A DNA stretch of 64,000 nucleotides from Kineococcus rhizosphaerae (GTDB taxonomy: Bacteria; Actinomycetota; Actinomycetes; Actinomycetales; Kineococcaceae). The translations under genes were made by a program, and so were the position numbers. A model generated the notes under the pieces. The model was given only the letters and a program-made list of their open reading frames with translations, ran no database searches and had not been told where the DNA came from. This document shows, one piece after another, positions 16,522-24,166 of the stretch. Within the stretch, counting starts at the first letter, position 1. Each line of letters opens with the position of its first letter. The stretch is taken from assembly GCF_003002055.1 (NCBI RefSeq), contig NZ_PVZF01000011.1, forward strand, positions 62,001 to 126,000. The letters are read 5' to 3'.

Positions 16522-17338
16522 GGACGTCCTCGAGGGTGCGGGCGGGGTGGCCCGTGACGGCCTCGACGACGTCGGTCACGACGTCCAGCTCACCGCTCGC
16601 GACGGCCGTGTACGTGCTCACCCAGCCGTCGAGCATCCACTGCGGCGCACCGAAACCCGACCGGGAGGCGTAGGCCTCCTCGACCGTCTCGTCGACGAAC
16701 GCGACGGGTGTCCCGCCGACCGCCGACAGGGTCGCGGCGATCTCGGCGAAGGACAGCGCCTGCGGTCCCGTGAGGTCGTAGCTGCGCCCGGCGTGGCTCT
16801 CGTCGAGGACCGCGGCGAGCGCCACCTCGGCGACGTCGGCGCGGGCGACGGCCCCGACGCGTCCCGTGCCCGCCGGTCCGCGCAGGGCGCCGTCGGTGAC
16901 GAACTCCGGCAGGACGTCGAGGTAGAAGGAGTCGCGCAGGAACGTCGTCTCGAACCGGGCCGCCGTCAGCATCTGCTCCGTCGCGGCGTGGTCGCGCGCG
17001 AAGGTGAAGGTGCACTCCGGTGAGGCCCCCAGGAACGAGGTGTAGACGACGCGGCGGACCCCGGCGGCGGCCGCGGCCTCCGTGACGGTCCGGTGCTGGT
17101 CGAGGCGGTGGGCGTCCTCGGACCCGGAGACGAACAGCAGGACGTCGGCGCCGTCGAGGGCGTGCCGCAGGGCCTCGCCGTCGCCGTAGGTCGCCACCCG
17201 CACGTCCGCCCCGTCGAGGTCGGGTGCCCGGGAGGGGTCGCGGACGACGAGGCGTTGCGGCGCACCGGCCGCCGCGAGACCGCGGGCCACCCGGCCCCCG
17301 ATCTGGCCGGTGGCTCCGGTGACGGCGATGAGACCCAT
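16508..17338 (-). CDS. NmrA-like NAD(P)-binding reductase (atypical SDR)
   Basis: A 276-residue protein with the Rossmann motif VTGATGQIGGRVARGL at the N-terminus, VVYTSFLGASPECTFTFARDHAATE in the middle and a C-terminal NmrA-like substrate region. Close relatives are annotated as NAD(P)H:quinone/azo reductase-like or as redox-sensing NmrA proteins; the activity is not determined. It starts 4 bp after the PfkB kinase stop and probably forms a two-gene operon with it, though no metabolic link is obvious. Confidence 0.85.
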   Translation of the reverse strand: MGLIAVTGATGQIGGRVARGLAAAGAPQRLVVRDPSRAPDLDGADVRVATYGDGEALRHALDGADVLLFVSGSEDAHRLDQHRTVTEAAAAAGVRRVVYTSFLGASPECTFTFARDHAATEQMLTAARFETTFLRDSFYLDVLPEFVTDGALRGPAGTGRVGAVARADVAEVALAAVLDESHAGRSYDLTGPQALSFAEIAATLSAVGGTPVAFVDETVEEAYASRSGFGAPQWMLDGWVSTYTAVASGELDVVTDVVEAVTGHPARTLEDVLRGR

Positions 17339-17342
17339 GGCC

Positions 17343-18296
17343 TCAGCCTGCCACCGCAGCCCGCGGCGTGCTGCGCGCGAACTCCTCGACCTGCGCGAGG
17401 TCCACGATCCCGGCGTCGGAGCCCAGGCCCGTCGCGACGAGGCTCCCGCACGCCAGTCCCCGCTCGGCGGCCGCGTGCAGGTCCAGCCCGTCCAGCAGGC
17501 CGGAGACGAACCCGGCGGTGAGCGCGTCCCCGCAGCCGGTGCTGTCGACGACGTCGACGGCGAAGGCGGGCAGGACCGTCCCGCGCTCGCCGGCACGCGC
17601 GACGTGGACGCCGTCACCGCCGAGGGTCAGCAGCGTCGTCCCGACCCCGCGGTCGTGGAACCAGCGGGCGATCTCGTCGTAGTCCTCCCGGCCCGTGATC
17701 CAGCCGGCCTCCTCGACGTTGGGCAGCAGGAAGTCGACGTGCGGCAGGACGGGCGCGAGCAGGTCCTGGGCGTCGGGGCGCGGGCTGGCGAGCAGGTCGA
17801 CCGTCGTCGTCAGGCCCAGCTCCCTGGCCCGCGCCAGGATGCGGCCCGCGGGTTCCCCGTCGACGCCGGGCAGCACGAACAGCCCACCGAGGTGGAAGAC
17901 CTGCGCCTGCGCGACGACGTCCCACGGCACGTCGTCCTCGCGCAGCCCCGCGTTGGCCCCGATGACGTGCAGCGCGGGGCGGGACCCGTCGGCGCGGATG
18001 GGCAGCAGGCTCGCGGAGGTCTGCAGCACCGGGTCGGTGACCAGGTGGGTCGTGTCGACGCCGTACCCGTCCATCGTCGTGCGGACGAAGTCGCCGATGG
18101 TGTCCGCCCCGACCCGGCCGACGGTCGCGACGTCGACGCCGAGCTTGGCCAGGTTCACCGACGGCGCGGCGGCGGTCCCGGCGACGGTGAACCGGATCTG
18201 CTCCAGGATCGCGAGCTGCTGCCCCGGGGGGACCTGCGTGAACGGCCAGCCGAGCGCGTCGGCGATGTGCGCCCCGAAGGAGACGACCTGCGGCAT
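17343..18296 (-). CDS. PfkB-family carbohydrate kinase
   Basis: A 317-residue ribokinase-type sugar kinase. It has the N-terminal PfkB signature region ([26 protein letters not shown]) and the C-terminal catalytic signature [22 protein letters not shown], in which the Asp is the catalytic base and GCGD shapes the anion hole. It phosphorylates a sugar or nucleoside with ATP; the substrate is unclear. ATG 18296 is preceded by a GGA-rich leader and, about 20-40 bp upstream, by an inverted repeat that may be an operator. Confidence 0.85.
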   Translation of the reverse strand: MPQVVSFGAHIADALGWPFTQVPPGQQLAILEQIRFTVAGTAAAPSVNLAKLGVDVATVGRVGADTIGDFVRTTMDGYGVDTTHLVTDPVLQTSASLLPIRADGSRPALHVIGANAGLREDDVPWDVVAQAQVFHLGGLFVLPGVDGEPAGRILARARELGLTTTVDLLASPRPDAQDLLAPVLPHVDFLLPNVEEAGWITGREDYDEIARWFHDRGVGTTLLTLGGDGVHVARAGERGTVLPAFAVDVVDSTGCGDALTAGFVSGLLDGLDLHAAAERGLACGSLVATGLGSDAGIVDLAQVEEFARSTPRAAVAG

Positions 18297-18315
18297 GGAG
18301 AGCCTTCCTGTCCTC

Positions 18316-18337
18316 GGACGGTCCCCAGCGACCGTCC
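18316..18337. promoter_or_regulatory. Inverted repeat upstream of PfkB kinase gene
   Basis: GGACGGTC (18316-18323) and GACCGTCC (18330-18337) are perfect inverted repeats separated by six bases, 20 bp upstream of the kinase start. The placement suits an operator or a leader hairpin; no cognate regulator gene is adjacent. Confidence 0.4.
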
Positions 18338-18401
18338 TTGATCACGGCCAGTCTCCGGGCGGGGCCGGTCCGGGCGCAAGGACACGCCGACCGGGAGGGG
18401 G

Positions 18402-18428
18402 CTCAAGTCGTCACCCGTTCGGACCGAT
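18402..18428 (+). promoter_or_regulatory. Sigma-28-like promoter of chemoreceptor 1
   Basis: CTCAAG (18402-18407) and CCGAT (18424-18428) are separated by 16 bases, about 48 bp before GTG 18476. The element matches those before chemoreceptor 2 and the GHLR peptide gene in sequence and spacing. Confidence 0.6.
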
Positions 18429-18475
18429 CTAGAAGACGTCACCCCCGTCTTGCGCCCGTCCCCGAGAGGCCCCCC

Positions 18476-20065
18476 GTGAACCGACTCCGCGACCTGAACG
18501 TCGCCTCCAAGCTCTTCGCCGGTTTCGGCGTGGTGTGCGTCCTGCTCGTCCTCGTGGTGGTGCTCGGGATCAACCGCCTCGGCGCCTCGCAGGCCAACCT
18601 GTCCACGATGTCCACCTCCGGCATCGCCTCGGTCAGCACCATCGCGAAGGTCAAGTTCGCCTACGCGACCCTGCGCCAGGACATCGCCAACGCAGCGCTC
18701 GCCCAGGGCCCGGACGCCACCGACGCCGCCCTGCAGCAGATGGCGACCGACGACACCGCCTACGACGACGCGTGGAAGGCGTACCAGGCGACCGGCCCCG
18801 CCGCGTCGGCGACCGACCGCGCCCAGGTCGAGACCCTCGTCGCGGACTACCGCGACAAGCGCCAGCAACTCGTGACGTTCGCGAAGGCCGGGGACGTCAA
18901 GAGCTTCATCGACTACCGGACCAAGACGACCACCCCGATCACCAAGAACGTCTTCGCCGAGCTCGACAAGATCGACGGCATCGAGCAGCAGGCCGCCAAG
19001 GACATGGCCGCCAAGGGGTCCTCGGACTACCACGCGGCGGTGATGCTGCTGATCGTCATCGGCGCGATCGCCCTGGTCGTGGCCGCGGTCGTGGCCGTCA
19101 TCGTGGCCCGCTCGGTCTCCGCGCCCCTGGCCCGCACCCTGACCGTCGTGCGGGGCCTGGCCGAAGGCCGCCTGGACCAGCGCGTCGGCATCGCCTCCAA
19201 GGACGAGGTCGGTCAGCTCGCCGCCGCCGTCGACGCCACCCTGGAGCGCCTGACCACCACCATGCGCCGCATCGCCGGCAACGCCGGCACCCTGGCCGCC
19301 TCCAGCGAGGAACTCAACGCCGTGGCCACCCAGCTGTCCTCCGGTGCCGAAGAGGCCTCCACCCAGGCCCAGGTCGTCTCGGCGGCCACCGAGGAGATCA
19401 GCGCCAACATCGGCACCGTGGCCGCCGCCGGGGACCAGATGAGCTCGGCCATCCGCGAGATCGCCACCTCCACCGCCGACGCCTCGGCCACCGCCGCCTC
19501 CGCGGTCGCCGCCGCGAGCACGGCCGGGGAGACCCTGGACCGCCTCAGCGCGTCCTCCCGTGAGATCGGTGACGTGGTCAAGCTCATCACCTCCATCGCC
19601 GAGCAGACCAACCTGCTCGCCTTGAACGCCACCATCGAAGCGGCCCGGGCCGGGGAGATGGGCAAGGGTTTCGCGGTGGTGGCCGGGGAGGTCAAGGAAC
19701 TGGCCCAGCAGACCGCGCGGGCCACTGAGGAGATCGTGGGGCGCGTGGCCGCCACCCAGACCGACGCGGCCTCGGCGGCGGCGGCGATCACTGAGATCAC
19801 CGAGGTCATCGCCCGCATCGACGGGCTGCAGGCCACCATCGCCGCCGCGGTGGAGCAGCAGTCCGCGACGACCAGTGAGATGGTCCGCAACGTGACGGAG
19901 GTGTCCACCGGCAGTCAGGAGATCGCGGCGAACATCTCCGGGATCGCCGCCTCGGCCGAGCAGACGACGTCGGGGGCCACGCACACGGCGACCACCGCCG
20001 GGGAGGTCTCGCGCACCGCCGCGGAACTGAACGAGCTGGTGGGGTCCTTCACCCTCCCCCGCTGA
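18476..20065 (+). CDS. Methyl-accepting chemotaxis protein 1
   Basis: A 529-residue transmembrane chemoreceptor: TM1 near residues 13-33 ([20 protein letters not shown]), a four-helix extracellular sensor of about 155 residues, TM2 near 190-210, HAMP, and a long cytoplasmic coiled coil. The CheA/CheW-binding hairpin tip is present ([20 protein letters not shown], then [19 protein letters not shown]). GTG 18476 follows GAGAGG. The cytoplasmic half is almost identical in protein sequence to the receptor at 41687-43276, while the sensor domains differ. It implies a Che system elsewhere; no che or fla genes lie in the window. Confidence 0.93.
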   Translation: MNRLRDLNVASKLFAGFGVVCVLLVLVVVLGINRLGASQANLSTMSTSGIASVSTIAKVKFAYATLRQDIANAALAQGPDATDAALQQMATDDTAYDDAWKAYQATGPAASATDRAQVETLVADYRDKRQQLVTFAKAGDVKSFIDYRTKTTTPITKNVFAELDKIDGIEQQAAKDMAAKGSSDYHAAVMLLIVIGAIALVVAAVVAVIVARSVSAPLARTLTVVRGLAEGRLDQRVGIASKDEVGQLAAAVDATLERLTTTMRRIAGNAGTLAASSEELNAVATQLSSGAEEASTQAQVVSAATEEISANIGTVAAAGDQMSSAIREIATSTADASATAASAVAAASTAGETLDRLSASSREIGDVVKLITSIAEQTNLLALNATIEAARAGEMGKGFAVVAGEVKELAQQTARATEEIVGRVAATQTDAASAAAAITEITEVIARIDGLQATIAAAVEQQSATTSEMVRNVTEVSTGSQEIAANISGIAASAEQTTSGATHTATTAGEVSRTAAELNELVGSFTLPR

Positions 20066-20082
20066 CCTGAGAGCGGTCGCCC

Positions 20083-20143
20083 GAAACGGCACGTTGCCTC
20101 CGCGGTCCCGATGAACGGGACCGCGGAGGCAACGTGCCGTTTC
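20083..20143. repeat. Perfect palindrome with 28-bp arms between convergent genes
   Basis: 20083-20110 is the exact reverse complement of 20116-20143 around a 5-base loop (ATGAA). It lies between the chemoreceptor 1 stop and the convergent gene's stop at 20155. Its arms contain CGGCACGTTG and CAACGTGCCG, the same ends as the element at 13077-13150. Probably a bidirectional terminator; a shared mobile or protein-binding origin is possible. Confidence 0.85.
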
Positions 20144-20154
20144 CGCATCCCGGG

Positions 20155-20769
20155 TCAGTCGGTGAGCACGACCAGCACCTGCGGGTCGCCGTCGCCCCAC
20201 GTCCCGGTCAGGGTCTCTCCCGCCGGCGCGGCCGCCCCCACCTCGCGCAGCAGGACCAGGTCACCGTGCCCCGTCGCGATCGTCGTCAGCGCCCCCTGCG
20301 TGCGGACGCGGACGGCGCTCACGGTCGGCGAGTCCGCCGCGGACCCGCTGCCGACGGCGAACCCCTCCTTGGACCCGGGCTCGAACCGGCCGTCGACGGC
20401 GTGCTGCAGGTCCGCCTCGTGGCCGCCCGTGGCGATCGCCCGGCGGACCGTGTCGGCGTAGACGGGGTCGCCCGCGGCGTCGTAGACCCACCGGCGGCCG
20501 AGGACGGAGTGGTCCATCTCGGTCACGAGGAACTCCCCGGCCCCCTCCAGCAGTGCCCCCCGGTACGTCAGCGGCACCTGCAGGACGCGGTCCCCGACGC
20601 GCACCAGCAGGGTCTCGACGCCGACCTCCCCCGCCGGGTCGTCGAACCGGAACCGGCCCGCGACGGCGGCCTCGTCGCCGACGGGACCGCCCCACGGCTG
20701 CGACGGCAGCCAGTCCACGATCGCCTCGAGCTTGGTCGGCGTCAGCTGCGCCCGGTGGATGACGGCCAT
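20155..20769 (-). CDS. Maltokinase N-terminal cap-like protein
   Basis: A 204-residue soluble protein starting MAVIHRAQLTPTKLEAIVDWLPSQ, which resembles the N-terminal cap of actinobacterial maltokinase and stand-alone 'cap-like' proteins. Other recognisable stretches are TEMDHSVLGRRWVYDAAGDPVY and GGHEADLQHAVDGR. The kinase domain itself is absent and no trehalose/glycogen (GlgE) genes lie beside it, so its role is open. ATG 20769 is clear. The gene ends 11 bp from the palindrome that separates it from chemoreceptor 1. Confidence 0.7.
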   Translation of the reverse strand: MAVIHRAQLTPTKLEAIVDWLPSQPWGGPVGDEAAVAGRFRFDDPAGEVGVETLLVRVGDRVLQVPLTYRGALLEGAGEFLVTEMDHSVLGRRWVYDAAGDPVYADTVRRAIATGGHEADLQHAVDGRFEPGSKEGFAVGSGSAADSPTVSAVRVRTQGALTTIATGHGDLVLLREVGAAAPAGETLTGTWGDGDPQVLVVLTD

Positions 20770-20790
20770 GCGCCGACGCTATCGGGTCGT

Positions 20791-21216
20791 TCAGCCGGGC
20801 AGTTGCCCGTAGACCCGCCCGACGGGCAACCGCACGACGCGGCGACGGTCGCGCACCATCGCGCGGCGGTAGTCGTCCCAGTCCGGGTGCTCGCCCAGGA
20901 GCGCCCGGTAGAGGTCGACCAGTTCATCGACGGTCTCGTCGTCCTCGCGGGCGGCGACGGGTGACAGCGTGGCGCCGCCCTCGACGACGACCCAGCTCCA
21001 GAAGTCCGCGCTCGTGACGTGCAGGCTGGCCCGCGGGTCGCGTTCGAGGTTCCTCGCTTTCGCCCGGTCGGCCGTGACCGAGACGCGCACGAGGCGACGG
21101 TCGGGGTCGTAGTGGTGGGTGACGTTCGACAGCTGCGGGCGGCCGTCGCGCTTGAGCGTCACCAGGACGCTGTTGCGGGTGGAGCCGACCAGGTCCAGGA
21201 GCGCGTCGTCCGTCAT
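20791..21216 (-). CDS. PPOX-class (split beta-barrel) F420/FMN-dependent protein
   Basis: A 141-residue protein of the pyridoxamine-phosphate-oxidase-like family. Typical marks are RNSVLVTLKRDGRPQLSNVTHHYD, VTADRAKARNLERDPRASLHV and the late DDYRRAMVRDRRRVVRLPV. In actinobacteria many such proteins bind F420 or FMN and act as reductases or biliverdin-binding proteins; the cofactor cannot be decided here. ATG 21216 was chosen; a longer frame upstream lacks a sensible start. It lies 21 bp upstream of the cap-like gene on the same strand, possibly an operon. Confidence 0.8.
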   Translation of the reverse strand: MTDDALLDLVGSTRNSVLVTLKRDGRPQLSNVTHHYDPDRRLVRVSVTADRAKARNLERDPRASLHVTSADFWSWVVVEGGATLSPVAAREDDETVDELVDLYRALLGEHPDWDDYRRAMVRDRRRVVRLPVGRVYGQLPG

Positions 21217-21315
21217 GCCGGGTCGAACCCGGGGCCGGCGCGAACTCTTCCCCGTCCGTGCAACAGAACGGGCCCCGACGGCGTCCTCAGAGCAGGCGAA
21301 GGAGAGGTGAGGGGT

Positions 21316-22104
21316 GTGGAGGACGATCCGCTCGTGGCGGCGTTGCGCCGGTACGACCCGGCCGACCACCCGCTGGGCACCGAGGAGCTGCTCGCGGGGT
21401 CGCGGCGGCGGGCGGCGAGGATCCGCACCCGGCGCCGGGCGGGGGTCGCCGTGCTGGCCCTGGCCCTGGTCGCGGTCCCGGTCGGGGTTGGCGTGAACGG
21501 GGGGCTGCCGGGGGGCACCTCGCGCACGACGGTCGTCGCCGCGGACCCGACGACGTCCGGGACCCCCGTCGACGCGGCGCAGGTGCTGCCGGACGCGACG
21601 GTGGCGGCCGTGCTGCCGGGGGCGGTGCGCCAGCCGGACGCGGTGGAGGTCGCGGGAGGGGACGTGAACGCCGGGTTGTGCACCGACGTGCCGTTCGCGG
21701 CGGCCCCGCTGCTGGGCGGGCGGACGGCGAACTGGACGGAGACGGCCTCGCGCCAGGGCGTGACCGAGTCGGTCCGCCGGTTCTCGGCGGACGGCGCCGT
21801 CGCGTACGTGCAGACGGCCCGCGACCAGGCGGCCTCGTGCGCGGCGTCGGCGCAGGAGACGGGCCCGTGGACGATCGTCGGGGACGGCAGCACCGGGCCC
21901 GACGACCTCGTCACCGCGTACGCGGTGGAGCAGGAGGACGTCGACGGGAAGGGCGGCACCCTGTACCGCGTTCGCGGCGTCGTGGAACGCGACGGCGTGG
22001 TGGTGGACGTGTCCGCCACCCTGGTGCGGGCGACCCCCGACGGGTTGTCCTCGACGGTGGCCGACCTGGCGGTCGGCGGGCTGGACGCGGTGCTGGGTGG
22101 CTGA
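21316..22104 (+). CDS. Single-pass membrane protein paired with ECF sigma factor
   Basis: A 262-residue protein. Residues 1-40 are cytoplasmic and Arg-rich (SRRRAARIRTRRRAG). One transmembrane helix follows (VAVLALALVAVPVGVGV). The remaining ~200 residues are exported and resemble a small sensor domain with two cysteines (GLCTDVPF, AASCAAS). Its stop overlaps the sigma-factor start by 8 bp, so it is likely co-translated with it and may act as its anti-sigma or sensor partner. No anti-sigma zinc motif is visible. The start is GTG 21316, after GGAGAGG; GTG 21307 is an alternative. Confidence 0.65.
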   Translation: MEDDPLVAALRRYDPADHPLGTEELLAGSRRRAARIRTRRRAGVAVLALALVAVPVGVGVNGGLPGGTSRTTVVAADPTTSGTPVDAAQVLPDATVAAVLPGAVRQPDAVEVAGGDVNAGLCTDVPFAAAPLLGGRTANWTETASRQGVTESVRRFSADGAVAYVQTARDQAASCAASAQETGPWTIVGDGSTGPDDLVTAYAVEQEDVDGKGGTLYRVRGVVERDGVVVDVSATLVRATPDGLSSTVADLAVGGLDAVLGG

Positions 22105-22591
22105 CCTGGACTACGAGGCGTTCGTCGCGGTCCGCGGCCCCGTGCTGCAGCGCCTCGCGCGCGGCCTGCTGCGCAACCCCGCCGACGCCGAGGACGTCGT
22201 GCAGGACGTCCTGGCCAAGGCGCTGCTGAAGTGGGGCCGGATCGCGAAGGCCGACGACCCCGTCGCCTACGTGAACCGGATGCTCGTCAACGAGAGCACG
22301 TCGTTCTGGCGGCGGGCGGTCCGGCGCGAGGACCCCCTCGCTCCGGAGGACCTGCCCGCTTCGGAGGCGGCGGACGCGAACCAGCGGTTCCTGGACCGCG
22401 ATGCGCTGCTGGCCGCCGTCCGGACCCTGCCGACCAAGCAGCGCTCGGTCGTCGCGCTGCGCTACCTGGACGAGATGGCCGACGAGCGGATCGCCGACGT
22501 CCTCGACATGAGCGTGGGGGCGGTGCGGGTGAACGCGAGCCGCGGGCTCGCGACGCTGCGCAAGGCCATGCGGTTGCCCGCCGAGGTCTGA
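22097..22591 (+). CDS. ECF sigma factor, SigE-like family
   Basis: A 164-residue RNA polymerase sigma factor of the small ECF type. Region 2 is FVAVRGPVLQRLARGLLRNPADAEDVVQDVLAKAL. Region 4 is LLAAVRTLPTKQRSVVALRYLDEMADERIADVLDMSVGAV with the recognition helix following, as in the actinobacterial SigE-family group. It begins inside the 3' end of the membrane protein gene (8-bp overlap), a gene order reversed from the usual sigma then anti-sigma. Downstream lie two hairpins. Confidence 0.88.
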   Translation: MADLDYEAFVAVRGPVLQRLARGLLRNPADAEDVVQDVLAKALLKWGRIAKADDPVAYVNRMLVNESTSFWRRAVRREDPLAPEDLPASEAADANQRFLDRDALLAAVRTLPTKQRSVVALRYLDEMADERIADVLDMSVGAVRVNASRGLATLRKAMRLPAEV

Positions 22592-22621
22592 GGGGCGTCA
22601 GGACGGGCGGGCTCGGGGGTT

Positions 22622-22672
22622 GGACCGTTGACGCGTCGGTACCGAAGGTTCGTACCGATGCGTCAACGGTCC
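22622..22672. repeat. 21-bp inverted repeat after sigma gene
   Basis: 22622-22642 and 22652-22672 are inverted copies with one mismatch in 21, around a 9-base loop. Each arm starts or ends with GGACCGTTGACGC or its complement. It lies 31 bp after the sigma-factor stop. It is a likely terminator, belonging to the same class of long intergenic palindromes as those at 8691 and 20083. Confidence 0.75.
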
Positions 22673-22700
22673 GACCCAGCCGCGCCACCCCCGGGAACGA

Positions 22701-22732
22701 CGAAGGCCCCGGTCTGCTGACCGGGGCCTTCG
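22701..22732. terminator. 14-bp hairpin, terminator between sigma gene and tRNA-Leu
   Basis: CGAAGGCCCCGGTC (22701-22714) pairs perfectly with GACCGGGGCCTTCG (22719-22732) around TGCT. It lies immediately downstream of tRNA-Leu, which reads leftwards, and is its likely terminator. Confidence 0.7.
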
Positions 22733-22739
22733 CCACACG

Positions 22740-22823
22740 TGCGCGAGGGGGGAGTTGAACCCCCACGCCCTTTCGGGCACACGGACCTGAACCGTGCGCG
22801 TCTGCCTATTCCGCCACTCGCGC
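22740..22823 (-). tRNA. tRNA-Leu (anticodon CAG)
   Basis: The minus strand folds as an 84-base class II tRNA. The acceptor stem is GCGCGAG/CTCGCGC with discriminator A. The anticodon stem CACGG/CCGTG encloses the loop TTCAGGT, anticodon CAG. There is a long variable arm (TGCCCGAAAGGGCG) and a T-arm GGGGGTTCAACTCCCCC. CCA is not encoded. It reads CTG, a dominant Leu codon here. Confidence 0.95.
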
Positions 22824-22967
22824 GTGCTGAGAGCAACCGTACCAGCTCACGGGTGGCCCTCACGCCACCTCCACGTCCGCGCACCCGCGCTCCACGGGCG
22901 GGCAGGGGGTCCCCGGCTACGATTGCCGGGCTGGAGGCACCAGCGGGATCTCGGGAGGAGGCTCGAC

Positions 22968-23672
22968 GTGGGAGTGCTCGACCGCTTCGAGCGTGGCGTG
23001 GAACGGGCCGTCAACGGTGTGTTCGCCCGGGCCTTCCGCAGCGAGGTGCAGCCGGTGGAGGTCGCCAGCGCCCTGCGCCGCGAGCTCGACGACCGCGCGG
23101 CGGTGCTGTCCCGCGGCCGCACGCTCGTGCCCAACAGCTTCATCGTGGAGCTCGGCCCCGCCGACCACGACAAGATCGCGTCCTGGCAGGACACCCTCGC
23201 CGACGAGCTCGTCGCGGCCGTCACCCAGCACGCCGAGAAGCAGCGGTACAGCTTCGTCGGCCCGGTGCGGGTGGGGTTCCACGAGTCCGACGACCTGGAG
23301 ACGGGCGTCTTCCGCGTCCTGTCCTCCACCGTCAAGGGCCGCATCGCGCCGTCCACCCCGAAGACGGACCAGGCCGGCCGGCCGCGCCTGGAGGTCGACG
23401 GCCGCGGGTACGTGCTGACGGAGGCCGTGACGGTCCTGGGCCGCGGCTCGGACGCCGACGTCGTCCTGGACGACCCGGGCGTCTCGCGCCGGCACGCCGA
23501 GATCCGCGTCGCCCCCGGCGGGGCGCGGTTGTCGGACCTGAGCTCCACGAACGGCACGTTCGTCGACGGCGACCGGGTCTCCTCGCTGGACCTGTGGGAC
23601 GGGGCGGTCATCACGGTGGGCCGCAGCAAGCTCGTCTTCCACTCCGCCCGGCGGGACGAGGCCTGGACGTGA
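22968..23672 (+). CDS. fhaA: FhaA: DUF3662 + FHA domain protein
   Basis: A 234-residue cytoplasmic protein. Residues 1-120 are the DUF3662 domain (VGVLDRFERGVERAVNGVFARAF, FRSEVQPVEVASALRREL). The C-terminal FHA phosphothreonine-binding domain has TVLGRGSDADVVLDDPGVSRRHAEI and LSSTNGTFVDG. The central linker is short compared with mycobacterial FhaA. In mycobacteria FhaA binds phosphorylated MviN/MurJ to control peptidoglycan precursor export. GTG 22968 follows GGGAGGAGG. It is the first gene of the wall-control cluster ending with pknB. Confidence 0.92.
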   Translation: MGVLDRFERGVERAVNGVFARAFRSEVQPVEVASALRRELDDRAAVLSRGRTLVPNSFIVELGPADHDKIASWQDTLADELVAAVTQHAEKQRYSFVGPVRVGFHESDDLETGVFRVLSSTVKGRIAPSTPKTDQAGRPRLEVDGRGYVLTEAVTVLGRGSDADVVLDDPGVSRRHAEIRVAPGGARLSDLSSTNGTFVDGDRVSSLDLWDGAVITVGRSKLVFHSARRDEAWT

Positions 23673-23685
23673 CGGGACGTCGTCC

Positions 23686-24162
23686 GTGAGCGAACTGACC
23701 CTCACCGTCCTGCGGTTGGGGCTGCTCGTCGTGCTGTGGCTGTTCGTCCTGGCGATCGTCGGGGTGCTGCGCGCGGACCTGCTCGGGACACGGGTCACGA
23801 CCCGCCGCACCGAGCGCGCCGCGGCCAGGCCCCGCCGCGACCCCGTCGAGGCGCCGCCGGCCCGGCCGCGGGCGACGCTCGTGGTCACGGAGGGCTCGCT
23901 GCGCGGGACGACGCTGACCCTGGGCCAGGCCCCCGTCCTCATCGGCCGCGGCAGCGACTGCACGCTGGTCCTGGACGACGAGTACGCCTCCACCAAGCAC
24001 GTGCGCATCACGCCGGCCCCCACCGGGGACGGCTGGGTCGTGGAGGACCTGCAGTCCACGAACGGCACGTTCCTCGGCCGCGACCGCCTGACCACCCCCG
24101 CCCCCTTCGAGCCCGGGACGCCGTTGCGCATCGGCAAGACCGTGCTCGAGCTCCGGAGGTAG
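23686..24162 (+). CDS. fhaB: FhaB/FipA: membrane-anchored FHA protein
   Basis: A 158-residue protein: an N-terminal transmembrane helix (LTVLRLGLLVVLWLFVLAIVGVL), a basic linker, then an FHA domain with PVLIGRGSDCTLVLDDEYASTKHV and DLQSTNGTFLG, carrying the phosphothreonine-binding Arg, Ser and Asn. In related bacteria it joins FtsZ/FtsQ complexes and is a PknB substrate. It lies 13 bp after fhaA and 4 bp before pstP. Confidence 0.92.
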   Translation: MSELTLTVLRLGLLVVLWLFVLAIVGVLRADLLGTRVTTRRTERAAARPRRDPVEAPPARPRATLVVTEGSLRGTTLTLGQAPVLIGRGSDCTLVLDDEYASTKHVRITPAPTGDGWVVEDLQSTNGTFLGRDRLTTPAPFEPGTPLRIGKTVLELRR

Positions 24163-24166
24163 CCCC

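Noticed and set aside
224-16673. Very long open frames antisense to or shifted against real genes, rich in Arg, Gly, Pro and Ala
   Set aside because: They are the normal by-product of third-position G+C bias. They lack domains, have no ribosome-binding sites and cover recognisable genes on the other frame.
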